Origin: Roridomyces roridus
Taxonomy: Eukaryota; Basidiomycota; Agaricomycetes; Agaricales; Mycenaceae
Assembly (NCBI GenBank): GCA_029378245.1
Contig: JARKIF010000057.1
Coordinates: forward strand, 1-64,000
Reading direction: 5' to 3'
DNA: 64,000 bases
Every line of letters begins with the position of its first letter. The stretch's first letter is position 1. A program made the translations under genes and the position numbers. The notes under the pieces are model-generated. The model worked only from the letters and a program-made list of their open reading frames with translations, did no database searches and was not told where the DNA came from. Of this stretch, positions 10,337-19,373 are shown piece by piece.

Positions 10337-10369
10337 CCCCTTTACTCGAACACTCGACCGAACGAAACG

Positions 10370-11688
10370 ATGGACCCTACTGCACTGGGTATACCGAACC
10401 GAGATGCGTTCCAGTCGACGGACGCCATCCACTATCAAGGGTTGGATCAAACGGCACGCGAAGCCCACATATTCGATCGCGCGGAAGCGCTGAGCGCCGC
10501 AACTTGCGGGCTATTGACGGAAATCTGGGGACCAGACGGGAACCCGGAGTCTTGCACCTACAGAACGATCTCCAGGATGCATTCCAACGCATCTCGATGA
10601 TGGAGGACCATATTGCGAAGACCAACAGCGTCATGTTGGATATACTGAAGAACCAGTTGGACGCGAAACAGGGGGGTGGCGATAAATCCCGCAGAGCGCG
10701 GGTTGCTGCCCCCGCCGACTTTTCCGGGGCTGCCGAGACCGTGGACGGGTTCCTGGCGGGTTGCTACCTTAACTTCCAGGACAATCCCGTATACGAAAAG
10801 GACTCCGCCAAGATCAATTTCACCCTGTCTTACATGAAAGGGGGGTCTGCGGCGATCTGGGCCGAAAACGTAGTAAAGGCCATGCGCAACGGCAGCGGCA
10901 CTGGCGCCTATACCACCTACGCGGCGTTCGAGGCCGACATTATCTCCAGCTTCAAAGGAGGAGCCCAGGTGGAGGAAGCCCAAGCCAAGATGGAACACCT
11001 TCGACAGGCGAATGGTACGGCCACGAGCTACTTCACCATTCTCGACTCGTATAACAGAACGGCGGGATACGACGATACTACGCTTATCCGCCTCCTCAAG
11101 ACAGGTCTCAGCCAAGAGGTGGTGGAATCGATTTACGAAGGAGTTAACGGAGAACTCCCCAAGACCTACGCAGGGTGGAAAGAAGAAGCCATCAAACGTG
11201 ATGGGCTCAAGAGACAGTTCCGCGTCCTGAAGAATACTCTCCTGACAGGAGATAAGGCGGGATTCGGGAAAGCGGGGAACCCCAACTCGGGGTCGTACGG
11301 AGGCGGGGGACGGAACCCGATGCAGAACCCGAAACGACTTGAAGGGTTCAATCGTACGGAAGGGTTCAACCGATTCGGCACCCAGCGCACGAACACGAAC
11401 ACGAACGCTTCAGGAAGCAGTACCAGCAACCCCACCATACGTACCAGCATCGCTACAACCGCGAGCAACGTCCCGGCCCCCATGGACATCGATCGCACGA
11501 ATACGGGCCGTCGTCAACCTAGCAACGAAGTTCACTGCTATGGCTGCGGGCTCAAAGGGCACATCCGCCGTAACTGCCCAACCCATGCGCACGTTACCAC
11601 GCAGTTCCGTGCCATGGTGGAAGAACCCGACACCAAGGAGAACTCGGACGAAGAGTCCCCAGAGGATTTTTCCAACGACCGGGATTGA
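10370..11688 (+). CDS. gag: Gag polyprotein of the Gypsy element, apparent frameshift near its N-terminus
   Basis: Structural capsid protein. The most protein-like start is the ATG at 10370 (MDPTALGIPNRDAFQ), whose frame closes near 10600. The main gag frame picks up one base earlier, at about 10545, with LHLQNDLQDAFQRISMMEDH and runs to the TGA at 11686. Either the first part is joined by a frame change or translation starts at the first in-frame ATG near 10597. The central region (APADFSGAAETVDGFLAGC, FTLSYMKGGSAAIWAENVV, HLRQANGTATSYF) is a typical retrotransposon gag capsid domain. A CCHC zinc knuckle, CYGCGLKGHIRRNC, lies near the C-terminus. The frame overlaps the start of pol by four bases. 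Confidence 0.85.
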
Positions 11689-14600
11689 AAGCCACGTCCT
11701 CCCGGTCTCCCTCGATACCCCATGTACACAAGTCGTTCACTAATCAATTTCATACTCTATTGAACGATAAAGATTCTCAAATCGTGGCAAACGAACAAGA
11801 AAACGACACTCCTGCCCCCGAGTGGAGGAGTAAGAAGCCGATACCCCGAAAGAAGGTTACAGTCGTACCTCCTACACCAAAGGCGTCGTGGAAGGGGCTA
11901 CCACCCAACAGTGCCGAGCGACTGCTGGACCGAATGTATGCCCAGCGCCCGCACGCAGTAGAGATGCTGCAGAATTGGACGTACAAAACCCGACGCACCG
12001 AAATTACCGAAGGATACGTGGAGGAGCTACTGGGTCTCTATCGACCCGACGCTCTTACAGCCATCGAAGAGCTGCAAAATCCGCCTTCCTTCATTCGCGC
12101 TATGGGTGGGGTGTCAGTGATGGTCCCTATGGTGGTGCAGGATTTGGCTAGCCTCCGTGGGTATACGGTGGTGGGGCCTTTGGACACTGGGGCTACCGCG
12201 GAAGGATTCATGAATCAGTCGTTCGCCGAGAGGCATGGGCTCGACGTGGAGGATCTTCCGATGCCGGTACCTGTCTACAACGCGGATAACACCCCCAACG
12301 CGGGGGGCAAGATTCGACAAGTGGTCAGAATGCGCACTACGGTGGAGGATCATGAGGAAGTAATGACCTTCGCCCTGACCAATACCGGGAAGACGGATGT
12401 CATTCTGGGGTACAAGTGGTTGAAACGACACAATCCCGAGATTGACTGGAGTAACGGAAAGTTGTCTTTTACTCGCTGCCCGCCTGCGTGCCGCACCGAA
12501 CGCCTCTGGAAGCAATGGGAGGCCGAAGACGAAGATGGGTTGGAACCCGACGATCGGGTATTCGTCACCCGAATTTACGAGGAAGAGGACGCCCAACACG
12601 CGGAGCATATCCGAGCTATGGGTTCGGTTGCGACAAAGCTAGCAGCGGCTGCCCATAACGCGAAGGGCGACCAGGCAATGGAGGATATTGTCCCGGCCCA
12701 TTACCTCGATGAGTTTCGCAGTGTCTTCGACAAAAAGGATTTCGACAAACTACCGGAACGGAAGCGTTGGGACCATGCTATCGAACTGAAGGACGGGGCG
12801 GAACCCGCCCGGGGTCGGGTTATTCCCCTGTCAATCCCAGAACAGAAGGAGTTGGACGAGTTCATTGCGGAACACTTGAAGACTGGGCGGATACGCCCCT
12901 CGAAGTCTCCGTTTGCGTCTCCTTTCTTTTTCGTGAAGAAGAAAGACGGGAAACTTCGACCAGTACAAGATTACCGAAGGTTGAACGCGATTACGATCAA
13001 GAACCGGTACCCGATTCCCCTGATCTCCGAAATAATGCACAACCTCCGGAACGCGACGTGGTTCACCAAGTTGGACGTACGATGGGGTTATAACAATATT
13101 CGGATAAAGGAAGGGGACGAGGAGAAGGCGGCATTCATCACCAATCGAGGGCTGTTTGAACCCTTGGTGATGTTCTTCAGGTTGACGAACTCGCCGGCGA
13201 CCTTCCAGTGCATGATGAACGACATCTTTGCCCGACAGATCGCCGAGGGTCGGGTTATTGTCTACTTGGACGACATTTTGATTTATTCCTCCAACAAGGA
13301 GGAGCACCAGAGGACAGTGCGCGAGGTGCTGCAGATCCTACAGGAGAATGACTTGTACTTGAAACCCGAAAAGTGCGAGTTTGAGAAGCGGGAGGTCGAA
13401 TACCTTGGGGTGATTATCGGGGATGGAAAGATTCGGATGGATCCCGTGAAAGTTGCGGGAGTACGCGAGTGGGCAGAACCCAAAACGGTCAAAGAGGTTC
13501 AGAGCTTCCTTGGGTTCCTCAACTTCTACCGTCGGTTTATTGCCGGGTTCGGGATCCACTCCAAACCCCTGACACGACTGACGAGGAAAGATTACCGGTG
13601 GCGATGGGGAGGTGAAGAAAGGAGAGCGTTTGAAACGCTGAAGGACTTGGTCACCGCCGAACCGGTGCTGCATTTTCCGACTGACCATGGCGAATGGCGG
13701 ATGGAAGCCGACTCTTCGGATTTCGCGACTGGGGCGGTGCTTTCTCAACTCCAGAACGGAGTCTGGGTTCCGATCGGGTTCTTGTCCAAATCTCTTAACG
13801 ACACGGAGCGAAATTACGACATTCACGACAAGGAGATGCTGGCGATTATGCGCGGTTTGTACGAATGGAGGCATTTCCTTCAAGGCAGCAACAAAACCTT
13901 CGAGATTTGGACGGACCACAAGAATTTGGCTTACTTTATGACGACAAAGAAGCTGAACCGGAGGCAGGCACGCTGGTCGCTGGAGTTGAGTGAATACGAC
14001 TTTGTGCTGATCCACAAGCCCGGTAAAACGCATAACAAAACGGATGCCCTTTCGAGGCGAAATGGCCATGAAAAGGGGGCAAAGGATAACAGCGATATCA
14101 CGTTGCTACCAGCGGACAAATTTCAACAGATACCGAAGGAGGAATTTCTGCGAGCAATCCCAGACCAGGAGGGAGGGGACCAATTTTTGCAACGCATCAA
14201 GGACGCCCACGACAAGTGGGAGGATGCGGCCAAAGAGGGTTTGGCCAAGAGCAAGGATGAAGAAGCCGAGGAGGAGAACCCGACCTGGCAGGAACACGAC
14301 GGGTTCTTGACTAGGCATGGATCGGTATACGTCCCTTCCGACAAGGAGCTACGCCATCACATAACCCGAGCTCACCATGATACGTATATGGCCGGTCATC
14401 CTGGACAGTATCGAACGGCGGAATTAGTAGCGCGAAACTACTACTGGCCGTCCATGACCCGGGACATCAAGCGGTACGTAGCCGCTTGTTCGACGTGCCA
14501 GAAGACGAAGACGTTTCCATCCAAACCCCGCGGACCCTTATCACCGAACGCAGTGCCCGAACGAGTGTGGCAGAACGTCTCGATCGACCTAATCACGAAG

Positions 14601-15680
14601 TTACCTGAGTCCAAGGGGTACGACAGTATCGTGGTGATTGTGGATAGACTGGGTAAGGGAATTTGGGTTGTGCCCTGTCGGGAACAGATTACCGGTGAAG
14701 GGATTGCCCGGGTTTATCGGGACAATGTGTGGAAGGATTACGGGTTACCGGAGGTGGTAATCAGCGACCGTGGAACACAATTCGTGGGCCACTTTATGCG
14801 CGACTTGATGAAACTTCTGGGAATGAAGTCGAATGCGTCGACAGCATATCATCCGCAAACCGACGGTCAAACGGAACGGGTCAACCAAGAGGTGGAGCAG
14901 TATCTCCGGATCTTTACGAACTTCATGCAAGACGACTGGGCAGAATGGTTGACCTTGGCCGAATTCTCCTACAACGACAAGGTCCACGCAATGACGGGAT
15001 TCAGCCCCTTCTTTATGACTCTCGGGTTCCACCCGCGCAAAGGGATTGAACCACTACGAGAGGTTCCGACGGAGAAGGCGATGGAATTTGCGCAGAGAAT
15101 GGAGAAGGTACGGGCAGAAGCCGCAGCAGCAATGCGCCACGCACAAGAAGTTATGAAGAAATACTACGATCGCAGTCGACAACCCGACCCGGGGTACAAA
15201 GTAGGCGACAAGGTGTGGCTAGAAGGGAAGAACCTGCAGACGCATCGACCCACCAAGAAATTCGAGGACCGACGGTATGGTCCTTTCCCGGTGGTGCGCA
15301 AGGTTGGATCCCTCTCGTACGAAATCAAGACGCCTGCATCTTGGAAAGTTCACCCGGTTTTCAATACGGTCTACCTTCGACCTTGGGTACCACCTGTGGC
15401 CGAGCATCAGAAAGTGGTGGATCCGCCACCCCCGGACGTGGTTGACGGTCATTATGAGTATGAGGTGGAGGAGATCCTGAAAGTCAAGAGAGGCGGCGGG
15501 AATCAGCGCAACACGTTGCGCTACTTCGTCAAATGGAAGGACTATCCCCCGGCTGAATGGACTTGGGAAAAGCGCGCTTTGTTGGATGGAGCAGAGGAAT
15601 GCATAGAGGAGTTCTATGAGAAGAACCCGACTGCACTCCGTGAAGAACGGGTTAACGGCCGATGGAAGATCGTGTCCTGA
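11685..15680 (+). CDS. pol: Pol polyprotein of the Gypsy element (protease, RT, RNase H, integrase, chromodomain)
   Basis: An open frame of about 1331 codons with no ATG near its beginning: the first codon after the gag overlap is TTG, and the frame lies at -1 relative to gag. This suggests expression by a -1 frameshift rather than its own start. In order it shows the aspartic protease DTGA (about residue 166), reverse transcriptase with PSKSPFASPFFFVKKKDG and the catalytic YLDD (about 526), RNase H with DSSDFATGAVLSQ and WTDHKNL, and an integrase H2C2 finger (HH...C..C). The DDE core follows (D near 966, D of DRGTQF near 1027, E near 1063), then a C-terminal chromodomain at about 1252-1310 (EYEVEEIL...YFVKWKDYP...EWTWE). 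The chromodomain probably targets insertion to methylated-histone chromatin (family knowledge). No internal damage seen. Confidence 0.95.
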   Translation: MKATSSRSPSIPHVHKSFTNQFHTLLNDKDSQIVANEQENDTPAPEWRSKKPIPRKKVTVVPPTPKASWKGLPPNSAERLLDRMYAQRPHAVEMLQNWTYKTRRTEITEGYVEELLGLYRPDALTAIEELQNPPSFIRAMGGVSVMVPMVVQDLASLRGYTVVGPLDTGATAEGFMNQSFAERHGLDVEDLPMPVPVYNADNTPNAGGKIRQVVRMRTTVEDHEEVMTFALTNTGKTDVILGYKWLKRHNPEIDWSNGKLSFTRCPPACRTERLWKQWEAEDEDGLEPDDRVFVTRIYEEEDAQHAEHIRAMGSVATKLAAAAHNAKGDQAMEDIVPAHYLDEFRSVFDKKDFDKLPERKRWDHAIELKDGAEPARGRVIPLSIPEQKELDEFIAEHLKTGRIRPSKSPFASPFFFVKKKDGKLRPVQDYRRLNAITIKNRYPIPLISEIMHNLRNATWFTKLDVRWGYNNIRIKEGDEEKAAFITNRGLFEPLVMFFRLTNSPATFQCMMNDIFARQIAEGRVIVYLDDILIYSSNKEEHQRTVREVLQILQENDLYLKPEKCEFEKREVEYLGVIIGDGKIRMDPVKVAGVREWAEPKTVKEVQSFLGFLNFYRRFIAGFGIHSKPLTRLTRKDYRWRWGGEERRAFETLKDLVTAEPVLHFPTDHGEWRMEADSSDFATGAVLSQLQNGVWVPIGFLSKSLNDTERNYDIHDKEMLAIMRGLYEWRHFLQGSNKTFEIWTDHKNLAYFMTTKKLNRRQARWSLELSEYDFVLIHKPGKTHNKTDALSRRNGHEKGAKDNSDITLLPADKFQQIPKEEFLRAIPDQEGGDQFLQRIKDAHDKWEDAAKEGLAKSKDEEAEEENPTWQEHDGFLTRHGSVYVPSDKELRHHITRAHHDTYMAGHPGQYRTAELVARNYYWPSMTRDIKRYVAACSTCQKTKTFPSKPRGPLSPNAVPERVWQNVSIDLITKLPESKGYDSIVVIVDRLGKGIWVVPCREQITGEGIARVYRDNVWKDYGLPEVVISDRGTQFVGHFMRDLMKLLGMKSNASTAYHPQTDGQTERVNQEVEQYLRIFTNFMQDDWAEWLTLAEFSYNDKVHAMTGFSPFFMTLGFHPRKGIEPLREVPTEKAMEFAQRMEKVRAEAAAAMRHAQEVMKKYYDRSRQPDPGYKVGDKVWLEGKNLQTHRPTKKFEDRRYGPFPVVRKVGSLSYEIKTPASWKVHPVFNTVYLRPWVPPVAEHQKVVDPPPPDVVDGHYEYEVEEILKVKRGGGNQRNTLRYFVKWKDYPPAEWTWEKRALLDGAEECIEEFYEKNPTALREERVNGRWKIVS

Positions 15681-15705
15681 GCGCTTCGGGACGCAGCGCT
15701 TGAAC

Positions 15706-15716
15706 GGAGGGGATAA
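15706..15716 (+). promoter_or_regulatory. Polypurine tract of the Gypsy element
   Basis: GGAGGGGATAA directly precedes the TGTCATG start of the 3' LTR. This is the usual position for plus-strand priming. Confidence 0.75.
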
Positions 15717-16080
15717 TGTCATGAAATGACCCCAGGCAACAACCCGACGGGTTGTAACCCGATCAACCATCAAACCATCAATACCCTAAATCAGTGATCA
15801 TCATTGATCGGGCGGGTCTTGTCGCAACCCCTGCTTGGTACTCCACTCTCCCCTGCATTTAAACCCCTACCGGTCTCGATCGCCCCTGCTCCTACCCCCT
15901 ACCTCCTCGTACCTAATTCGATCATGTAGTATATATACCCGTCTACAGTCTCAGTACTGTAGACGAATCTAGTCTATTCTCCCTACGGCTTGCTCTACCT
16001 CTTGAGTCTCGTCTGCTGCTCTTCGCTCGGTCGCCTCGTTCGTTGCCGACTAGAACCCGACTTAGCCCTAGGTGCTGACA
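15717..16080 (+). repeat. 3' LTR of the Gypsy element
   Basis: 364 bp, identical by eye to the 5' LTR. It ends GCTGACA, followed by the second GAATA target duplication (16081-16085). Confidence 0.95.
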
Positions 16081-16085
16081 GAATA

Positions 16086-17021
16086 CGAGAGATGAAGTTC
16101 CCCAGTTTGGGCATCAGTCCGCTTCTGGATACAGGTATAGTCTCTTTTATCTGGGAAAGTGGATCTCCATCCATCCTCTAGGCGGAGGAGATCTTTAAGT
16201 CGCTTCCACGCGTTAGGTACAGGGTCATCAATTCCGGAGTTACGGTCTCGCCCTTCTTCCACAAAATTCCAGTCACCCAGTGAGTCATCGGGTAGTGGGA
16301 TGTCTTTATTCTTTGCCCAGATTTCCCATAGTTGAATCCACAACATGGTTCGTTCTTTTTGGGTATTGGGTGCATACACATTCAATATAACCTTAGGGTC
16401 TGCTCCCTTTATAGGTACAACTATAAGAAGTGCACGGCCAGGTATCAGTTCATATTTCACCACATTTTCAGTATCAACCAGGGCTTTGTTGAGTATGAAG
16501 GCAACCCCTGCCACAGCGTTGGGCTTCTCGGGGTCCCCAGAGTTTATAATTTTAAACCATCGATAGAAGACTTCCTGAAATTTCTCCGCAGCCTCATGGT
16601 CCATATGCGACTCTTGAATCCCTAGGACCGCCAATTTATGCTCATCAATTGTGCTCTTGACATCTCGGAATTTATGCCGACTGTCATCCATAGATCTGGA
16701 CGCTTCTCGCCCTGCTAAGTTCAGGCTTCCCAATTTTAATGCTGAGCGAACAAACTTGTCAGTTTTTACTTTACGCGGGGGTTTATTCTTCCGCCGAATT
16801 TCTGCATTAATCGACTCCCAGTCGTAGACCATAATGTCGTCTTGTGAATCTTGTATCTGCCCAGTGGGCCTATTTAAATTTCGATTTGGAGGATCTTCAG
16901 AGTCTGAGACCTCACTGATTGCACGCTTCTTCCCTCTGGGTCGGGCATCGACCGCCACTTTCAACACTCGACACAGAAGAAGATGATGAACCACTTGCGT
17001 TTGCGGCATTATGACCATCAC
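16086..17021 (-). CDS. LINE ORF2, upstream part: APE-type endonuclease
   Basis: This is the 5' half of the LINE protein, cut off by the Gypsy element. Motifs of the APE-like endonuclease are visible: LGSLNLAGREAS at the fold start, the catalytic glutamate in LAVLGIQESHM, NVYAPNTQKERTMLW and the GDWNFVEE block. Removing 9961-16085 joins its last codons (LHLS) directly to YSRLDRL at 9960 in the same frame, giving a 1716-codon frame counted from the methionine at 17021. A second minus-strand frame (17322-16912) holds a Ser-rich sequence (ANASGSSSSSVSSVESGG) that would lead naturally into DARPRGKKRAISEV of this frame after a one-base shift near 16955. The true N-terminus may therefore be at 17322. 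Confidence 0.88.
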
Positions 17022-17322
17022 TCTCCCTAACTGGAGACAGCCATGGAGAGTGACTTGATGTTACCACATTCGCCAGGGTTCGTGGTGTGAGCTCTTCACT
17101 TGTCTCTGCGGTAGCCAGAGCCACCGAACTACCACAGGCAGGGTCGCGCAAAGGTAAGTCAGGGCTAGGCCCCGTATCACCCCAACTCTTGCTGTGGGAG
17201 CACTGCTCCGGACTCACAAGCCGCAAGCACTCGTGTGAGGACTGTACCACGTCCCCAAAACCCTCCCGTGCACCAGGAGGGCCCTCGGTACGAAAATCGG
17301 TTTCGTTTGGTTGTGTCTGCAT

Positions 17323-18190
17323 ATTTGGTGGGTGCGATTTAGGACCGCCGTCCGGGTGCGGCTCTTGTCAGTGTTGACAATGCTGCACAATTGCTTGGTT
17401 CTTTCACAGATATGGCAGGGGAAGAAGAGTTAAATGCAGCAAATCCCCTTCAAACCGTGTATTTTTATTGGAATCAAGTGGGTGCCTGCACAATGGATCT
17501 TGAAATCAATGCTACCCATAGTCGGACCACTCTCCAAACTCGGAAGAACAGAATCTAGATATAAAGTAGACATTACAAATAAACTCTCGTGTCTACGGGA
17601 CTAAGCCGCCTCGCAAGTCACGTGATTTGATCTGGCCATCAGGATGCCAAGCCGCATCCGGTTAGAATGGAAGGGGAGGGAAGTGGGAGGTGTGGATGGG
17701 TGGCCACAGGGTTTATCTGCAGAGAAGATGAATGTTTGGAGGGCTCACCGGGCTGAATGCAGGCATGTAACGAGCGGCGGACCGCGGTAGTCGTGGGTAC
17801 ACATGGTCCGTGCGTGGATACCGATGGTTATCGATAAGGGTCGTCGACGTGGCATTTCAATCCGGGTCCCCGGGTCCGTCGTTGGGTCGGGGTCGTAGAG
17901 GTAGCGGAGGTGGGAGAGTAGGGGCCAAAGGCCATTGTGCCGAGCACAGAGATAATCATATAATTGGGCATGAAAGCCAGGGCATATATCGCCCACGAGC
18001 GTAGCGAGCGCTCGTTGCCAACATGGCTTTGGCACGACACAGGGTGGGGGCTCCCGCATGGTGTCGGCCTGGCTACTTCCTCGCCGCGAGGAAGAGCTCT
18101 CCATTGACTTTGGGCCACTCATGCTCGCTACCGACGCCGACAACGAGTCTGCGCGGCAATGATCATGGTGGTCCGGATCAAGGAGTCCCC
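17323..18190 (-). other. 5' region of the LINE
   Basis: It lies between the first possible LINE start and the 5' target-duplication boundary. A 132-codon minus-strand frame (18143-17745) is present but has no recognisable gag-like or CCHC motif, so I do not call it ORF1. Confidence 0.5.
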
Positions 18191-18207
18191 CGCAACTCGG
18201 TTCAGTT
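18191..18207 (+). repeat. Target site duplication of the LINE, right copy
   Basis: CGCAACTCGGTTCAGTT, matching 5552-5568. It marks the 5' end of the LINE, which is therefore probably not 5'-truncated to a stub. Confidence 0.88.
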
Positions 18208-18336
18208 GTTGTCTTCAGTCAGCTTCCTTCTCAGTCAAACCTCGCAGGTCCTTTATATTTGACATCGAACGACTCTAGCCAATTTATCTTCGCAGGACAT
18301 TGATTTCAAGTCAAATTCAATTACAGATCCAGGTGT

Positions 18337-18998
18337 TCATTTAGCCTCGTGGAATTCCTCGCCGAGAGTCTTACCCTGCACCTCAATCGGTTTCGCATCT
18401 ACAGAGTATTATCAGACCAGGTTCGATCTTCCCTGAGAAAGGAAAGGAACACAGACCCAGCATGACAAAGTAGAGCTTCGTCCACTCGTCCGTTTCATTC
18501 CTCCAAGTATGCATCGTCCCACGCTGGACAACCGTATCTCCTTCACGCAGCGTGATCCTTTCGCCCTCCTCCAGCTCGAGAGTGATGGTTCCACGAAAGA
18601 CGATGCCATAATCGAGCGTCACCGTCCGATGGAGCGGCTGCGAATAGTAGTGGGCAAGTCAGCTTCATAATAGTGGCGTCGACGGCGGCGGCCGCAACAC
18701 GCACCGAAACCGTCCCCGGCGCAAAGTCAATCGACCTGAAATTCGACCCCTTGCCACTGAAGATCTTCTCGGTCTGCGTCTTGGCCTCGTCAATCCACTT
18801 GCCCGTCGTGAGCTCGGTGTCGAGGACGGCGGGAGCCTCGGCGGTGTAGTGCAAGTCGGCCAAGGAGACTTTGCTTTCTGGGCTCAGGAACCGCGGGGCT
18901 GTGAGCGAGTCATCGAGGACGATGGATTTGCCTTGGGGCGTGTGGCCTGTGACGATCCGACGGGTGGGAGGGAAGGGAGACTCGGATGTGGAGGACAT
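18337..18998 (-). CDS. Cupin-domain protein
   Basis: Small beta-barrel protein of unknown substrate. Exons 18998-18705, 18637-18457 and 18398-18337 splice in phase to 178 residues (introns begin GTGCGT and GTCTGT and end AG). The core reads PLHRTVTLDYGIVFRGTITL, GERITLREGDTVVQRGTMHTWRNETDEW and KLYFVML, with the spacing of the two conserved cupin motifs: H at the first, then G-D-x-V-x-Q-R-G...H-x-W. The C-terminus is AKPIEVQGKTLGEEFHEAK. Related basidiomycete genes are annotated only as cupin proteins, so the reaction cannot be predicted. A perfect palindrome lies 76-98 bp upstream of the start. Confidence 0.85.
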
Positions 18999-19052
18999 GG
19001 TGGTTGTGGTGTGAAGAAAGGTTGGTGGCGTTCTTAAGCTTCTAGGGACGGG

Positions 19053-19096
19053 CCTCTCGGGACGGACCTCGGACCTCTCGGGACGGTCCCGAGAGG
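19053..19096. repeat. Palindrome and direct repeat upstream of the cupin gene
   Basis: CCTCTCGGGACGG occurs at 19053-19065 and again at 19074-19086. The second copy is the left arm of a perfect 11-bp inverted repeat (19074-19084 with 19086-19096, one base apart). Position suggests a promoter element or a remnant of a repeat; neither is shown. Confidence 0.6.
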
Positions 19097-19373
19097 TTCG
19101 GGAAGACCGTGGGTTTTCTTTCCACGGTTGTAGTCATGTGTTTCAACCGTGGGAAGGATTGAATCGTCGAGACTTTGAGTGGAACCAGAGCTCGATGTGA
19201 GATAAAAACTTTCCCATTTCGAGAAAAGGAAACTTACCAACGTATGTATGTCAAAAGAAAAGAGTGGACTGTATGTAAGAAGAAATCATTGGCTTGGTTT
19301 ATCATTGTACATGTAAATCCCGAGATCGGTGGCCATTGTCACCCCCGAGTCGTTTTACTCAGCGTCGCCGGCT

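Larger units (their letters stand above)
9961..16080 (+). mobile_element. Ty3/Gypsy chromovirus (Tf1/sushi-like) LTR retrotransposon, very recent insertion
   Basis: The element is 6120 bp with two 364-bp LTRs that I find identical by eye, starting TGTCATG and ending GCTGACA. It is flanked by the 5-bp duplication GAATA (9956-9960 and 16081-16085). It carries gag with a CCHC knuckle and pol in the order protease, reverse transcriptase, RNase H, integrase, chromodomain. A purine-rich tract precedes the 3' LTR. A 10-base primer site just after the 5' LTR is complementary to the LTR itself (self-priming). It interrupts a LINE on the opposite strand. The chromodomain and self-priming both point to the Tf1/sushi group of chromoviruses. 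Confidence 0.95.
5567..18190 (-). mobile_element. LINE (non-LTR retrotransposon), full length by its target duplication, split by a Gypsy element
   Basis: The element lies on the minus strand. Its 3' end is a poly-A tail (about 18 T's on the plus strand from 5567), and a 15-17 bp duplication flanks both ends (5552-5568 and 18191-18207). It encodes an APE-type endonuclease followed by reverse transcriptase, an RNase H-like region and a C-terminal CCHC-like motif. The nested Gypsy element at 9961-16080, with its extra 5-bp duplication, accounts for 6125 bp, leaving about 6.5 kb of LINE. Removing it joins the two halves in frame without loss. The order EN-RT-RNase H suits Tad1/I-like fungal LINEs; I cannot assign the clade without a tree. 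Confidence 0.9.

Noticed and set aside
10234..10369. Gag extension starting inside the 5' LTR (MLYLLSLVCC)
   Set aside because: The same sequence opens a short frame in the 3' LTR; it lies in LTR and primer-site sequence, not gag.
12114..15773. Long minus-strand frames across gag-pol
   Set aside because: Shadows of the strongly biased pol coding sequence; no domain on that strand.
17745..18143. 132-codon minus-strand frame as LINE ORF1
   Set aside because: No CCHC, coiled coil or esterase motif; it could be 5' untranslated sequence.
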